Source: NBML01 sp029939535
Lineage (GTDB): Bacteria > Desulfobacterota > Desulfobacteria > Desulfobacterales > Desulfobacteraceae
Direction of reading: 5' to 3'
DNA: 11,351 nt
Assembly: GCA_029939535.1 (NCBI GenBank)
Contig: JAOZST010000120.1
Location: 1-11,351, forward strand
Shown: positions 1 to 7,558 of the stretch, in pieces
Layout of the letters: every line of letters begins with the position of its first letter
Numbering within the stretch: position 1 is the first letter of the stretch
Made by a program: the position numbers and the translations under genes
Notes under the pieces: generated by a model
The model's input: the letters and a program-made list of their open reading frames with translations, nothing else
Database searches by the model: none
What the model was told of the DNA's origin: nothing

Positions 1-572
1 GCATGATTACCACTGACAATGAAAAATTTGCCCAACGCATGCGCCTTTTCAGGAATCACGGAATCAGTACGGATTTCAGGCAAAGGGAACGGCAGGGCTC
101 CTGGTTTTATGAAATGATGGACCTTGGATATAATTACAGACTAACAGATATTCAATGCGCCCTGGGGTTGACCCAACTAAAAAGGCTATCCGATTTTTTG
201 AAACGCAGAAGACAGATTGCTCACAAATATGATACAGTTTTCAGGGGCATGAACTCAATTTCCCCCTTACGCAACAACAAAAACAGTTTACACTCCTATC
301 ACCTTTATGTAATCAAAATTGACACAAATATTATCTCCAGGCCCTCAGCTTTTGCCAAACTAAGACTCAAGGGCATAGGTGTCAACGTCCACCATATTCC
401 AGTTCATTTACACCCTTTTTATCAAAAGACCTTTGGATATACCAAAGGTTTATGCCCCGTGGCCGAACATGCCTATGAAAAAATCCTTTCTCTGCCCATG
501 TGGCCTGGAATGAAAACTGTCGATATAAAAAAAGTCATCCACGAAGTTAAAAAAACAATGTTAAAAAATTGA
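1..572 (+). CDS. pseC: PseC-type UDP-4-amino-4,6-dideoxy-AltNAc transaminase, C-terminal part (5' end outside window)
   Basis: This is the C-terminal ~190 residues of a DegT/DnrJ/EryC1 PLP aminotransferase. The frame is open to the window edge and the first Met sits in an internal family motif (GG-MITTD), so it is not the start. The PLP lysine lies upstream, out of view. Visible PseC-type signatures are RNHGI, then YEMMDLGYNYRLTDIQ and ALGLTQLKRL, followed by an Arg-rich RRRQIAHKY helix; the C-terminal lobe has VNVHHIPVHLHPFY and LSLPMWPGM. PseC puts an amino group on C4 of the PseB product, using glutamate, in the cytoplasm. Usual family length is about 380 residues, so roughly half is present. 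The stop overlaps the next gene by 4 bases. The subfamily call is by motif resemblance; another sugar aminotransferase is possible but less likely. Confidence 0.82.
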   Translation, partial: MITTDNEKFAQRMRLFRNHGISTDFRQRERQGSWFYEMMDLGYNYRLTDIQCALGLTQLKRLSDFLKRRRQIAHKYDTVFRGMNSISPLRNNKNSLHSYHLYVIKIDTNIISRPSAFAKLRLKGIGVNVHHIPVHLHPFYQKTFGYTKGLCPVAEHAYEKILSLPMWPGMKTVDIKKVIHEVKKTMLKN

Positions 573-1762
573 AACATCCCGATATGGCTAAAAATCATAA
601 AATAAAAAAAATACTCTGGCTCATTCAATCGAACCAGATCACCCCCACAATCAATGAATTTCTCAAACTTCTCCAGACCAGAATGGAAAGACTTATTAAT
701 CTTTCATTTATCGTTCCTGAAACCTCTTCTGAAATTTTAGAAAAAATAAAAGATCTTAATCCAACCTCTTTCAAAGTATCCAATCGCTCGGCAACAAAAT
801 CCTACAAGGGATACCTTGCCAAGCGGGAAATACTCAATGAAATTGAATTCAGCCAGGGCCTTACCTTTACCGATGTATTATTGCTGGATGACCTGGGAGG
901 GGGCAATGTCATACAGACCACTCTAAACATTGAAAATTCAGGCGACACACAGGGGTTAATCATACAAATACCGACTCCCCTGGGGTCTTCAGAAACCGAA
1001 GAGAGAGTTTTTCATTCAGCCATCATCTGGGCAAGACAGAATAAAATACCTGTTATCGGTTATGAACTGCTGCCCCTGGACAACCGCTGGACCCTGGCAG
1101 CATCCCTGCCGGACGGTGTCATCACAAGGTCCTGGGAAAGCCATGAACACCTGGAAAACATCCTGGACCATAATAATTTATGGATACTTCCCCTGTATGA
1201 AGCATCCATATTTTCATCTGTATCCAATGAGTTCAATATAAATGGAGCAAAGGCATCTTACCATTATCAAACCACCCATAAGATACCTGACACAAGAACG
1301 ATCTTGTATCTTCCCCACAATGTGGCCATGATCTATGAATACCAGGAAATGCTGCGAATAATTGCACCTTTGGGAAAAAAACTCCATCTCATGTTCAGTT
1401 ATGGCGAAGATCAGGTACGGGGAGCTCACACCCAAAAAGAGATGGTTGAGATTATCTATAAAAATGAATTAGAACAATTTGCTTCATATTCATTCCACAA
1501 TATGAATTCACCATGGGAAATGTTGATGGCGGACAGCTTGGCGGCATGCAGCCCTTGTTTTCAAACCAATATTGCCCAGGAAAAAAATATTCCCACCCTT
1601 ATCTTTGACCCCATGCTCCCAGCCATGACCAATGGATTTAAACAAAGGGTAAATACAATGGAATCTCTGAAAAAGGCTATGGAGAATTTAATTACTCGTA
1701 AGGCAAAAAAAATGGAATTTGGAACAATTTTCATGCAATTGGCAAAGGCAGGCAGAAAATGA
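569..1762 (+). CDS. Unrecognised GT-B-like protein in nonulosonate locus
   Basis: I do not recognise this 397-residue protein. The frame can begin at TTG 569, giving a 4-base TTGA overlap with the aminotransferase stop, or at ATG 584 (MAKNHKIKK); neither has a clear Shine-Dalgarno. It shows alternating beta/alpha segments: a hydrophobic strand near residues 14-20 (ILWLIQS), an acidic LLLDDLGGGN at 104-113, then a second half beginning with strand ILYLPHN at 245-251 and ending with NIPTLIFDPMLP at 340-351. Such a two-lobe layout resembles a GT-B glycosyltransferase, but no diagnostic motif is seen. There is no signal peptide or membrane helix, so it is probably cytoplasmic. Its position between pseC and a second transferase-like gene, coupled to both, suggests use of the nonulosonate as donor. 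That role is inference. Confidence 0.75.
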   Translation: MKHPDMAKNHKIKKILWLIQSNQITPTINEFLKLLQTRMERLINLSFIVPETSSEILEKIKDLNPTSFKVSNRSATKSYKGYLAKREILNEIEFSQGLTFTDVLLLDDLGGGNVIQTTLNIENSGDTQGLIIQIPTPLGSSETEERVFHSAIIWARQNKIPVIGYELLPLDNRWTLAASLPDGVITRSWESHEHLENILDHNNLWILPLYEASIFSSVSNEFNINGAKASYHYQTTHKIPDTRTILYLPHNVAMIYEYQEMLRIIAPLGKKLHLMFSYGEDQVRGAHTQKEMVEIIYKNELEQFASYSFHNMNSPWEMLMADSLAACSPCFQTNIAQEKNIPTLIFDPMLPAMTNGFKQRVNTMESLKKAMENLITRKAKKMEFGTIFMQLAKAGRK

Positions 1763-3843
1763 CGGATTTCTGGAAAAATAAAAAAATTATTGCGTATATT
1801 GCATTGCAGCACCATACCCGGTTTATCACGCCTGTTATGGAAAACCTTGAATCCCAGGGAGCAACCATAAAATATATAGTGGGCCAGGCGGAAAGGTCCC
1901 AGGAAATCACTGCCATTGAACTGGGTCTTACATATTCTCATATTTTTGATTTTATAACGGATAAAAACCATAAAGAGATTCAGAAAAATTACAATCTTTT
2001 AAAAAACACCTTTGCAGGATCTTTGAAAAATGATTTTTTCCTTGGCATACTGCCGGTGACTGTAACTGATAAAACATTGTTTTCAACTGCCACCGAATAT
2101 GTCGGGTTTAAAAACCTTTTAAAAAAAGAAAAACCCGATCTTTGTTTTGCTTTACACGAACTCAACCGCTGGGGAAAAATGTTTGCGTTCTGGGCAAAAA
2201 AAAGTAATGTCCCTTTCATCACTTTCCAGGAAGGCCTTACCTATGGTCTTGATTTTGGTTATTCCGGGCATGCACAATACTCTACCCTAAATCTTGTTTG
2301 GGGAAAGAGAATTAAAAACAAACTGGTGAGTTTTGAAGCGCCTGAATCTAAAATAATTCCTGTTGGCAATACCCACCTTGCAAAAGAAATAGCTCATCAA
2401 ACCAAGAAAAAAATCCGAAAGACAAAACGAAAAAAATACAAGATATCCAATAGCTTTGTCACCTTGCTAATCTTATCTGCCCGGCTACCTGTTCCAGATC
2501 TTTTTAAACCGATCTTCAAGGCTGTATCAGAGAATACTGACCAAAAAATCTTTGTTAAATTTCATCCGGCCTGTAAAAAGCTTCAAATTGACACATGGAT
2601 CCATGCTGTAATATCTCAATTCAAAAACAACAACTTTTTCATTCATAGTCAGGAAAGCACCTATGATCTTATATCCGTGGCAGATGTGGTTGTGCTTGGA
2701 CAAAAAAGTACCACTGGTCTGGAAACCCTGGCCTTTGGAAAACCCCTGGTCAAGCTGGACTTTGCCTACACTCCAAATTCCGCCCATTCCTTTGTTGATC
2801 AAGGGGTAGCCCTGAAGATGAGGACGGAAGAATTTATCGAGCACCTACTGGAAAAGACCGACTTTTCAAGTCTTATGGACCAGGAAAAAATAACTCAATA
2901 CCTTGAAAACGAGTTGACAGAAACCCCAACCGCCATTAAAAAAGTTTGCGCCATCTTTGAAAAAACCATCCAGGCAAATACAAGACCCATCTCTTCCCTG
3001 AAGGGAACCCATCAGAATCCGGATAAAAAATGGTCCATTATTGTTCAGGTCCCTGAAAATCCTGACGTTTTTCTATCTCAGCTTGAAGCATTGGCCTGCA
3101 ATTCTGAAAATCAGGGGGACTATGAAATAATTTTATTGGAGCCTGAAAAAAAATCCAAAGGAATTGTCCGAATACTGGATTCATTGGAAGGGGACGTAAA
3201 AAAAATAACTATCCAGGAAGGCATCAATTCTCCTGCCATGATGAACAAGGCAGGGGAAATAGCCAAGGGAGAAATTCTGATCTTTCTTGAAAAAAACCTG
3301 GCTCCCCTTAAAGACTGGCTTTATTATCTGAACAACGCCTTTTTAAAATATGGTAATGACAAAATATTTGGAGCAAGAATATCTGATAAAACCGGGAAAA
3401 TAGCAAATGCCGGGATGGTTGTTGATCATAACAATGCCCCTGTATCAGCCTATCTCCACCTTAACATTGAGTTCCCAGGCGGGTTAAAAGAAAGAAGCTT
3501 TCAAATGGTAGATTATTTTATTGCCATGAAAAACAACCTGTTTTTTCGGACAGGAGGATTCACAAAGGATGCAGGAGATTACGCATTTCTGGATATCTGC
3601 CTGAAAGCCCTGAAGGTCACCAATGATCCCACTGCAATTATTTATCTGCCTAAACTCAAAATGATATTTTTAGACAATATCCCTAGAAAATCAAACATGG
3701 ATGATTCCATATATTTTTATGGAAAATGGAATAGCTGCCTCTGGGATTCAGAAAAAAAACTGCACATGGATGACCAGGTTTCTCCCAAAGACATTGACCA
3801 TGTTAAAATAACTTCTGCCATGCAGTCAGCTATATCCAGCTAA
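1759..3843 (+). CDS. Two-domain glycosyltransferase-like protein (GT-B-like plus degenerate GT-A/GT2-like)
   Basis: 694 residues, starting in a 4-base ATGA overlap with the preceding gene. Residues 1-405 look like the GT-B fold of capsule or CDP-glycerol-type transferases: KPDLCFALHE near 125-134, ITFQEGLTYG at 154-163, a KFHP motif at 267-270, a DLISVADVVVLG segment at 303-314, then STTGLETLAFGKPLV at 317-331. A very basic stretch (about 216-228) links the lobes. Residues 424-618 resemble a family-2 GT-A domain: NKAGEIAKGEILIFL at 496-510, WLYYLNNAF at 520-528, and GGFTKDAGDYAFLDICLKA at 599-617. The usual DxD after IFL is replaced by EKN, and the ED of the ED-x-D-L-C motif is replaced by AF, so the second domain may be inactive or binding-only. 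It could transfer sugars onto flagellin or a glycan; donor and acceptor are unknown. It ends 39 bases before the convergent operon, with no clear terminator hairpin between them. Confidence 0.8.
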   Translation: MTDFWKNKKIIAYIALQHHTRFITPVMENLESQGATIKYIVGQAERSQEITAIELGLTYSHIFDFITDKNHKEIQKNYNLLKNTFAGSLKNDFFLGILPVTVTDKTLFSTATEYVGFKNLLKKEKPDLCFALHELNRWGKMFAFWAKKSNVPFITFQEGLTYGLDFGYSGHAQYSTLNLVWGKRIKNKLVSFEAPESKIIPVGNTHLAKEIAHQTKKKIRKTKRKKYKISNSFVTLLILSARLPVPDLFKPIFKAVSENTDQKIFVKFHPACKKLQIDTWIHAVISQFKNNNFFIHSQESTYDLISVADVVVLGQKSTTGLETLAFGKPLVKLDFAYTPNSAHSFVDQGVALKMRTEEFIEHLLEKTDFSSLMDQEKITQYLENELTETPTAIKKVCAIFEKTIQANTRPISSLKGTHQNPDKKWSIIVQVPENPDVFLSQLEALACNSENQGDYEIILLEPEKKSKGIVRILDSLEGDVKKITIQEGINSPAMMNKAGEIAKGEILIFLEKNLAPLKDWLYYLNNAFLKYGNDKIFGARISDKTGKIANAGMVVDHNNAPVSAYLHLNIEFPGGLKERSFQMVDYFIAMKNNLFFRTGGFTKDAGDYAFLDICLKALKVTNDPTAIIYLPKLKMIFLDNIPRKSNMDDSIYFYGKWNSCLWDSEKKLHMDDQVSPKDIDHVKITSAMQSAISS

Positions 3844-3882
3844 GGACAGCATGATCAACCGCAGATGAAATAAGTTACAGCC

Positions 3883-4617
3883 CTAAGTAAAAACCATGGA
3901 ATTAAGATTTTTAATATCGTTATTTAGACCGTTTTTTTTAGACACTTCAAAGGTAAGATACTCAACCAGACTATTGGAGATAAGAGATTTAAAAAATATC
4001 ATATCAAAATCCCCTGTTCCAAGGTCCAGGTGTTCATCAATTCTATTGTCAAATCGTCCATCACTGACATGAGCAATTTTGGGACCAAGTAAAAATAACA
4101 TCTTGATAAACTCTTTGTAATCCAAATGTAAAGCAATTGCGGTTTTTGCTGCATGGGCAAGATCCAGGCAAAAGCCCAGGCCGCATTCATCCATAATTTT
4201 TTTAATATCGGAATAATTATATGCAATCAATTCTTTGGTATCATTCATGCCGTAAAAAGGCATGTTTTCAACCATGAATTTTTCATTATTTATAAGTCCT
4301 AATAATTTGATAAAATTTTTTACGGTTCCAAACTCTGGATGTAAAATCATATATTTTGAATTTAATTGATTTGACAGTTCGATCATTTCAAAAAGTACTT
4401 TTTTATTCCTGGCAAATTGATCATCACCAAAAGAATAGCCCTGCCTGGATGTGGGACCATGCAAAATCACTTCAAGTTTTTGTAATTTTTCAATATTTTT
4501 TATCTGTCCCGGAACATACAAAAGTTCAACAAAATCGATTGCCCCTGTCTCAAATAGCCTGATTGCCTCCTCATATAGATTATCATTAATACTCCAGAGC
4601 TTAATACCCGATTTCAT
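3883..4617 (-). CDS. Sugar-phosphate isomerase/epimerase-like TIM-barrel protein (AP endonuclease 2 superfamily)
   Basis: 244 residues, last gene of the nonulosonate operon, starting in an ATGA overlap with the deacetylase stop. It carries the strand-end metal and acid-base residues of the AP_endonuc_2/xylose-isomerase-like TIM barrel: HGP at 53-55, LHPE at 92-95, VEN at 116-118, LDLAHA at 151-156, AHVSD at 182-186, EHLDLGTGDFD at 195-205 and TFEVS at 222-226. These His/Glu/Asp positions match a divalent-metal centre of the endonuclease IV type. Relatives include isomerases, epimerases, dehydratases and nucleases, so the reaction cannot be named from sequence. In this operon it may epimerise or isomerise the sugar or a precursor, or fill a step whose usual enzyme is missing; both are inference. 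No membrane segment or signal peptide is seen. Confidence 0.85.
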   Translation of the reverse strand: MKSGIKLWSINDNLYEEAIRLFETGAIDFVELLYVPGQIKNIEKLQKLEVILHGPTSRQGYSFGDDQFARNKKVLFEMIELSNQLNSKYMILHPEFGTVKNFIKLLGLINNEKFMVENMPFYGMNDTKELIAYNYSDIKKIMDECGLGFCLDLAHAAKTAIALHLDYKEFIKMLFLLGPKIAHVSDGRFDNRIDEHLDLGTGDFDMIFFKSLISNSLVEYLTFEVSKKNGLNNDIKNLNSMVFT

Positions 4618-5279
4618 AATATTTCTCTTTTTAACACAAGGCCTTCAGCATATTTTAACCCTGACTGCAGACCACGATACTGGGAAAGAAGTTTAACCCC
4701 TTTGAGCGATCTTGAATGTGGATATAAACGCAATTCATCCTTATATTTTTCAAGGGCTGTCAGTTTTATATCAATATATTTTTCAATATTGATAAAGGTA
4801 TTTGGAATAAATGTCTGGTTATCAGTCAACTGCCATTCCGTTGATGATAAAGTTTCAAATATATATATTTTGTCTGGACAGTCAGAAAAACAAGGTCGGC
4901 AAGCAGTAATTACCGCTTGAAACGTTATCTGGTGATCAATATTAACATCATTTTCATAATGAGTATAAACAATTTTAGGTTTAATTTTTCCAATATGTTT
5001 TTCAACTATTTTGATAATCTCTAACCGGGACACTGAATCAAAACCATTATCTGGAAAATCATGGGAAATAATTTCTTCAAAGCCAATAATTTCGCCTGCA
5101 TTCTTTGTTTGCTGTTCTAATCTTTTAACCGCTTTCATATCTGCATCCTCTCTGGATGCTGCACCTTTCCCCAGGATCAATACATATACATTATCTCCCT
5201 CCTGGATATGTTTGACAGCAGTTCCCCCGATACCTATAATTTCATCATCAGGATGGGCAACGACAATTAAAACATTCAT
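4614..5279 (-). CDS. PIG-L/LmbE-family N-deacetylase
   Basis: 221 residues. The start at 5279 is chosen because it makes an ATGA overlap with the upstream stop, has AAGGA 6 bases before it (5286-5290), and puts the family motif at its usual N-terminal place; a longer in-frame Met at 5336 lacks these supports. The zinc-site motif AHPDDE is at residues 8-13, and the second motif HYENDVNIDH at 107-116 supplies the further His ligand. Family members remove an N-acetyl (or other acyl) group from amino sugars such as GlcNAc-PI, mycothiol precursors or teicoplanin. Beside two formyltransferase-like genes, the simplest idea is removal of an N-acetyl group to expose an amine for another acyl group. 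Substrate and timing (UDP-sugar, free sugar or CMP-sugar) are unknown. Confidence 0.9.
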   Translation of the reverse strand: MNVLIVVAHPDDEIIGIGGTAVKHIQEGDNVYVLILGKGAASREDADMKAVKRLEQQTKNAGEIIGFEEIISHDFPDNGFDSVSRLEIIKIVEKHIGKIKPKIVYTHYENDVNIDHQITFQAVITACRPCFSDCPDKIYIFETLSSTEWQLTDNQTFIPNTFINIEKYIDIKLTALEKYKDELRLYPHSRSLKGVKLLSQYRGLQSGLKYAEGLVLKREIL

Positions 5280-5947
5280 TTTTTTTCCTTTATTTTGACT
5301 GCTGCAAAAATTTCTCCATTTGTAATTTTCGCACATGAAAACTCAAAAACGATATTGTTTTTATGTATAAATGCCCTGGGATAACCTTCTCCATCAAGCA
5401 TCCGGATATAGTCATAAATTGTTTCAATCTTTTTCAAGTTTTCAATATTGCCATCTTCTGGTTTACGCCTCTCAAATGAGACCACCTCCCCTTTTTGGGA
5501 TTCAGGCTGAGGATTATTTTCAATAATAAATGGAATCATATCTTTAAAAATAATATCAGAACTGCGCTTTAAAATTTCCTCACAGGTTCCATCCAGACCA
5601 AGGTCTCTCTTTATATAAACCGGACCCGTATCAAAACCTTTACCCACTTTCAAGGCTGATATTTTAGTTCTTTTATGTCCCCTGACAATTAGGTTTTGAA
5701 GGGGGCTTCCACCCCTTCCATAGGGCAAATCCGTCATGTGGAAAAGGATACAATTGAAATTGTTATGAATATCCTCGGGGATCAGCCAGGACCAATGGGG
5801 GAAAAATATATAGTCCGGGTTAATCTTTACAAGCCTGGGGTATTTCAGGTCATTTCTTTTTGTGATAAAAAAATAATCATGCCCCTCTGGTAAAGTTTTA
5901 AAATTTTCAATGTTCCATGATTTAATTGCTGCAACAATTATTTTCAT
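5276..5947 (-). CDS. Formyltransferase-family protein lacking the catalytic Asn
   Basis: 223 residues, with 4-base ATGA overlaps at both ends. The N-terminal ~130 residues match the formyl_trans_N fold: FFPHWSWLIP at 48-57, then FHMTDLPYGRGGSPLQNL at 69-86, and GFDTGPVYIKRDL at 104-116. His70 and Asp106 keep the 36-residue spacing of the N-x-H...D triad of methionyl-tRNA formyltransferase and ArnA. The triad Asn position is Leu68 (codon 5744-5746). The C-terminal part (about 155-220: FERRKPEDGN, IRMLDGEGYPRAF, FEFSCAK) is a small domain that I associate with formyltransferase-like genes in nonulosonate clusters, recalled from family knowledge and not checked. It may formylate an amino sugar with N10-formyl-tetrahydrofolate by altered chemistry, or act on a different acyl group. 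It is not expected to be the housekeeping Fmt, being too short and in a sugar operon. Confidence 0.85.
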   Translation of the reverse strand: MKIIVAAIKSWNIENFKTLPEGHDYFFITKRNDLKYPRLVKINPDYIFFPHWSWLIPEDIHNNFNCILFHMTDLPYGRGGSPLQNLIVRGHKRTKISALKVGKGFDTGPVYIKRDLGLDGTCEEILKRSSDIIFKDMIPFIIENNPQPESQKGEVVSFERRKPEDGNIENLKKIETIYDYIRMLDGEGYPRAFIHKNNIVFEFSCAKITNGEIFAAVKIKEKK

Positions 5948-6510
5948 TTTAAAAGTTTTATTAAAGCCCTTTTCATCAGGGGATATTGAACCGGATATAA
6001 TTTTTGAAAAAGGGCAGGAATATTATCCCTTTCTTCAATTGGTATTTCATACTGGTCAACAATATCTCCTGAATCGATTTTCGGAATCATTTTATGAATC
6101 GTAGTACCGGTTTTTTTTTCATTGTGCTCAAGTGCTCTTTTGAGAGGCTGTAACCCTTTGTATTTGGGTAGAAGAGACCTGTGCATGTTTAGAGCTGCAA
6201 TCCTGGGTAATGCAATAATTTCAGAAGGAATAATGTATTTGTAACAATTTGCAACCAGGAAATCAAAGTCCATGCCTTTTAAAATTTTCAACTTGTTTTG
6301 ATTTTTATCAACCAGGAGTAAGGGAAAACCATGCTTTTCCGAGATATCAACAAAGGCGTTAAAATGAGGCCTGGGAGTTTTAAGACGGCCCGGTTCAAAA
6401 TAATGCGTAACAATTGCCTTGATTTCAAATATGTTGTCCTCAATTATGCCTCTTAAATTCCATAACCCAAGTTCCCTGGAAAACAGGCAGACCAGTGATG
6501 GCTTATCCAT
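5944..6510 (-). CDS. Sugar N-formyltransferase with intact N/H/D triad
   Basis: 188 residues from ATG 6510, preferred because AAGGA lies 8 bases upstream (6519-6523); an in-frame ATG at 6519 adds three residues and has a poorer site. It overlaps the pseI stop by 8 bases. The core motif ALNMHRSLLPKYKGLQP begins at residue 106 and is followed by TGTTIHK (134-140) and KIDSGDIV (144-151). Asn108, His110 and Asp146 match the catalytic triad of formyl-tetrahydrofolate-dependent sugar formyltransferases such as ArnA, including the 36-residue His-Asp spacing. It has only the catalytic domain; the OB-fold of Met-tRNA formyltransferase (about 310 residues) is absent. A likely role is N-formylation of an amino group on the Pse precursor, for example the 4-amino sugar made by PseC, taking the place of the PseH acetyltransferase, which is not seen here. 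That assignment is inference. Confidence 0.87.
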   Translation of the reverse strand: MDKPSLVCLFSRELGLWNLRGIIEDNIFEIKAIVTHYFEPGRLKTPRPHFNAFVDISEKHGFPLLLVDKNQNKLKILKGMDFDFLVANCYKYIIPSEIIALPRIAALNMHRSLLPKYKGLQPLKRALEHNEKKTGTTIHKMIPKIDSGDIVDQYEIPIEERDNIPALFQKLYPVQYPLMKRALIKLLK

Positions 6511-7558
6511 GATCCCCATCCTTTAAGGGCTCTCCCCGTTTTAAATTCCTGGTTGATCTTCTCCCCAGAATGCTTTCATAATATCTGGGTTCTGCCCCGT
6601 ACCCGGGCCTTATAATTCGAATATTATTCTCAGTAAATCTCTCACCCTTTTCTATGTTTTCAACAATAAAAATTGATCTCTTAAAAACAAGATTTTCTTT
6701 TTCCCTTTTTCCTGGCTCATAACTGATTTTCCCCAATGCCTTTTCTTGATTCCTGATATCGACAACCAAATTTTTTAATTCGGCTTCTTCCAGGGAAAAT
6801 GCCGCATCAGGCCCCCCATCACTTCTTTTTAGAGTGAAATGCTTCTCAACAATGCATGCACCAAGGGCAACTGAAGTAATTGGAATCAGACTTCCCAATG
6901 TATGATCAGAAATTCCAATGGGCATATCAAATTTTTCCTGCAGATCAATTATTGTTTTCAGATTCATCTGATCATATTCTGCCGGATATGCGCTAATGCA
7001 GTGAAGTACTGCAATTTCAGCTGCCCCATTTTCTTTAAGTATCTTAATTGCAAATTTTAAATCATCAAAAGATGTAAGACCCCTGGAAATCAGAACGGGT
7101 TTCCTGGTTTTCCCGACCTTTTTTAACAATGGGATATCATTGGTTTCAAAGGAGGCAATTTTGTACACTGGATTATTCATATTTTCTAAAAAATCAACTG
7201 CAGATGCATCAAAAGGAGTTGAAAACAATATCAACCCTTTTGTTTCTGCATATTTTTTTAGTTTGGGCTGCCATTCCCATGGCGTGTATGCAGATTGGTA
7301 TAAATCATAAAGTGTTTTCCCGACCCATGCCTGGTTCACTTTTACTTGGAAATAATCTTTATCACAATTTATGGTCATTGTTTCTGGAGTATATGTCTGG
7401 AGTTTAACCGCATCCACTCCTGCATTTGCTGCTGCATCTATCAATTTTTTTGCCCGACAGAAATCCATATTGTGGTTTCCAGACATTTCTCCAATAATGA
7501 AAACCGGTTTCCCCGCACCAATTTCCCGCTTTCCCAAATTTGTATTTATGGTTATCAT
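6503..7558 (-). CDS. pseI: Pseudaminic acid synthase
   Basis: 351 residues, the usual PseI/NeuB length. It condenses phosphoenolpyruvate with the 6-deoxy-2,4-diacylamino-hexose (6-deoxy-AltdiNAc in the standard pathway) to give a nine-carbon pseudaminic acid. The TIM-barrel part has EMSGNHN at 24-30, AVKLQTYTPETMT at 50-62, STPFD at 113-117, YKIASFE at 132-138, SDHTLG at 217-222 and EKHFTL at 238-243. His219 and His240 correspond to the two metal-ligand histidines of NeuB. The C-terminal SAF-like antifreeze domain includes RSIFIVENIEKGE (294-306) and IIRPGYGAEP (315-324). QTYTP, the LYxLYxSAxTPxEW pattern (83-96) and SFExND resemble Campylobacter PseI more than NeuB or LegI. It starts in an ATGA overlap with the cytidylyltransferase. 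N-acyl preference cannot be read from sequence. Confidence 0.93.
   Translation of the reverse strand: MITINTNLGKREIGAGKPVFIIGEMSGNHNMDFCRAKKLIDAAANAGVDAVKLQTYTPETMTINCDKDYFQVKVNQAWVGKTLYDLYQSAYTPWEWQPKLKKYAETKGLILFSTPFDASAVDFLENMNNPVYKIASFETNDIPLLKKVGKTRKPVLISRGLTSFDDLKFAIKILKENGAAEIAVLHCISAYPAEYDQMNLKTIIDLQEKFDMPIGISDHTLGSLIPITSVALGACIVEKHFTLKRSDGGPDAAFSLEEAELKNLVVDIRNQEKALGKISYEPGKREKENLVFKRSIFIVENIEKGERFTENNIRIIRPGYGAEPRYYESILGRRSTRNLKRGEPLKDGDHG

Noticed and set aside
1759..3843. UDP-GlcNAc 2-epimerase identity for the N half of the 694-residue protein
   Set aside because: The GT-B-like fold is shared, but the epimerase catalytic motifs are not evident and the KFHP/STTGLE features fit capsule-type transferases better.
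3844..3882. Bidirectional terminator between the convergent gene sets
   Set aside because: I find no stem of useful length with a T-run in these 39 bases or just around them.
5276..6510. The two formyltransferase genes as housekeeping methionyl-tRNA formyltransferase
   Set aside because: Both are much shorter than Fmt, lack its C-terminal OB domain, and are coupled to pseI and a sugar deacetylase rather than def.
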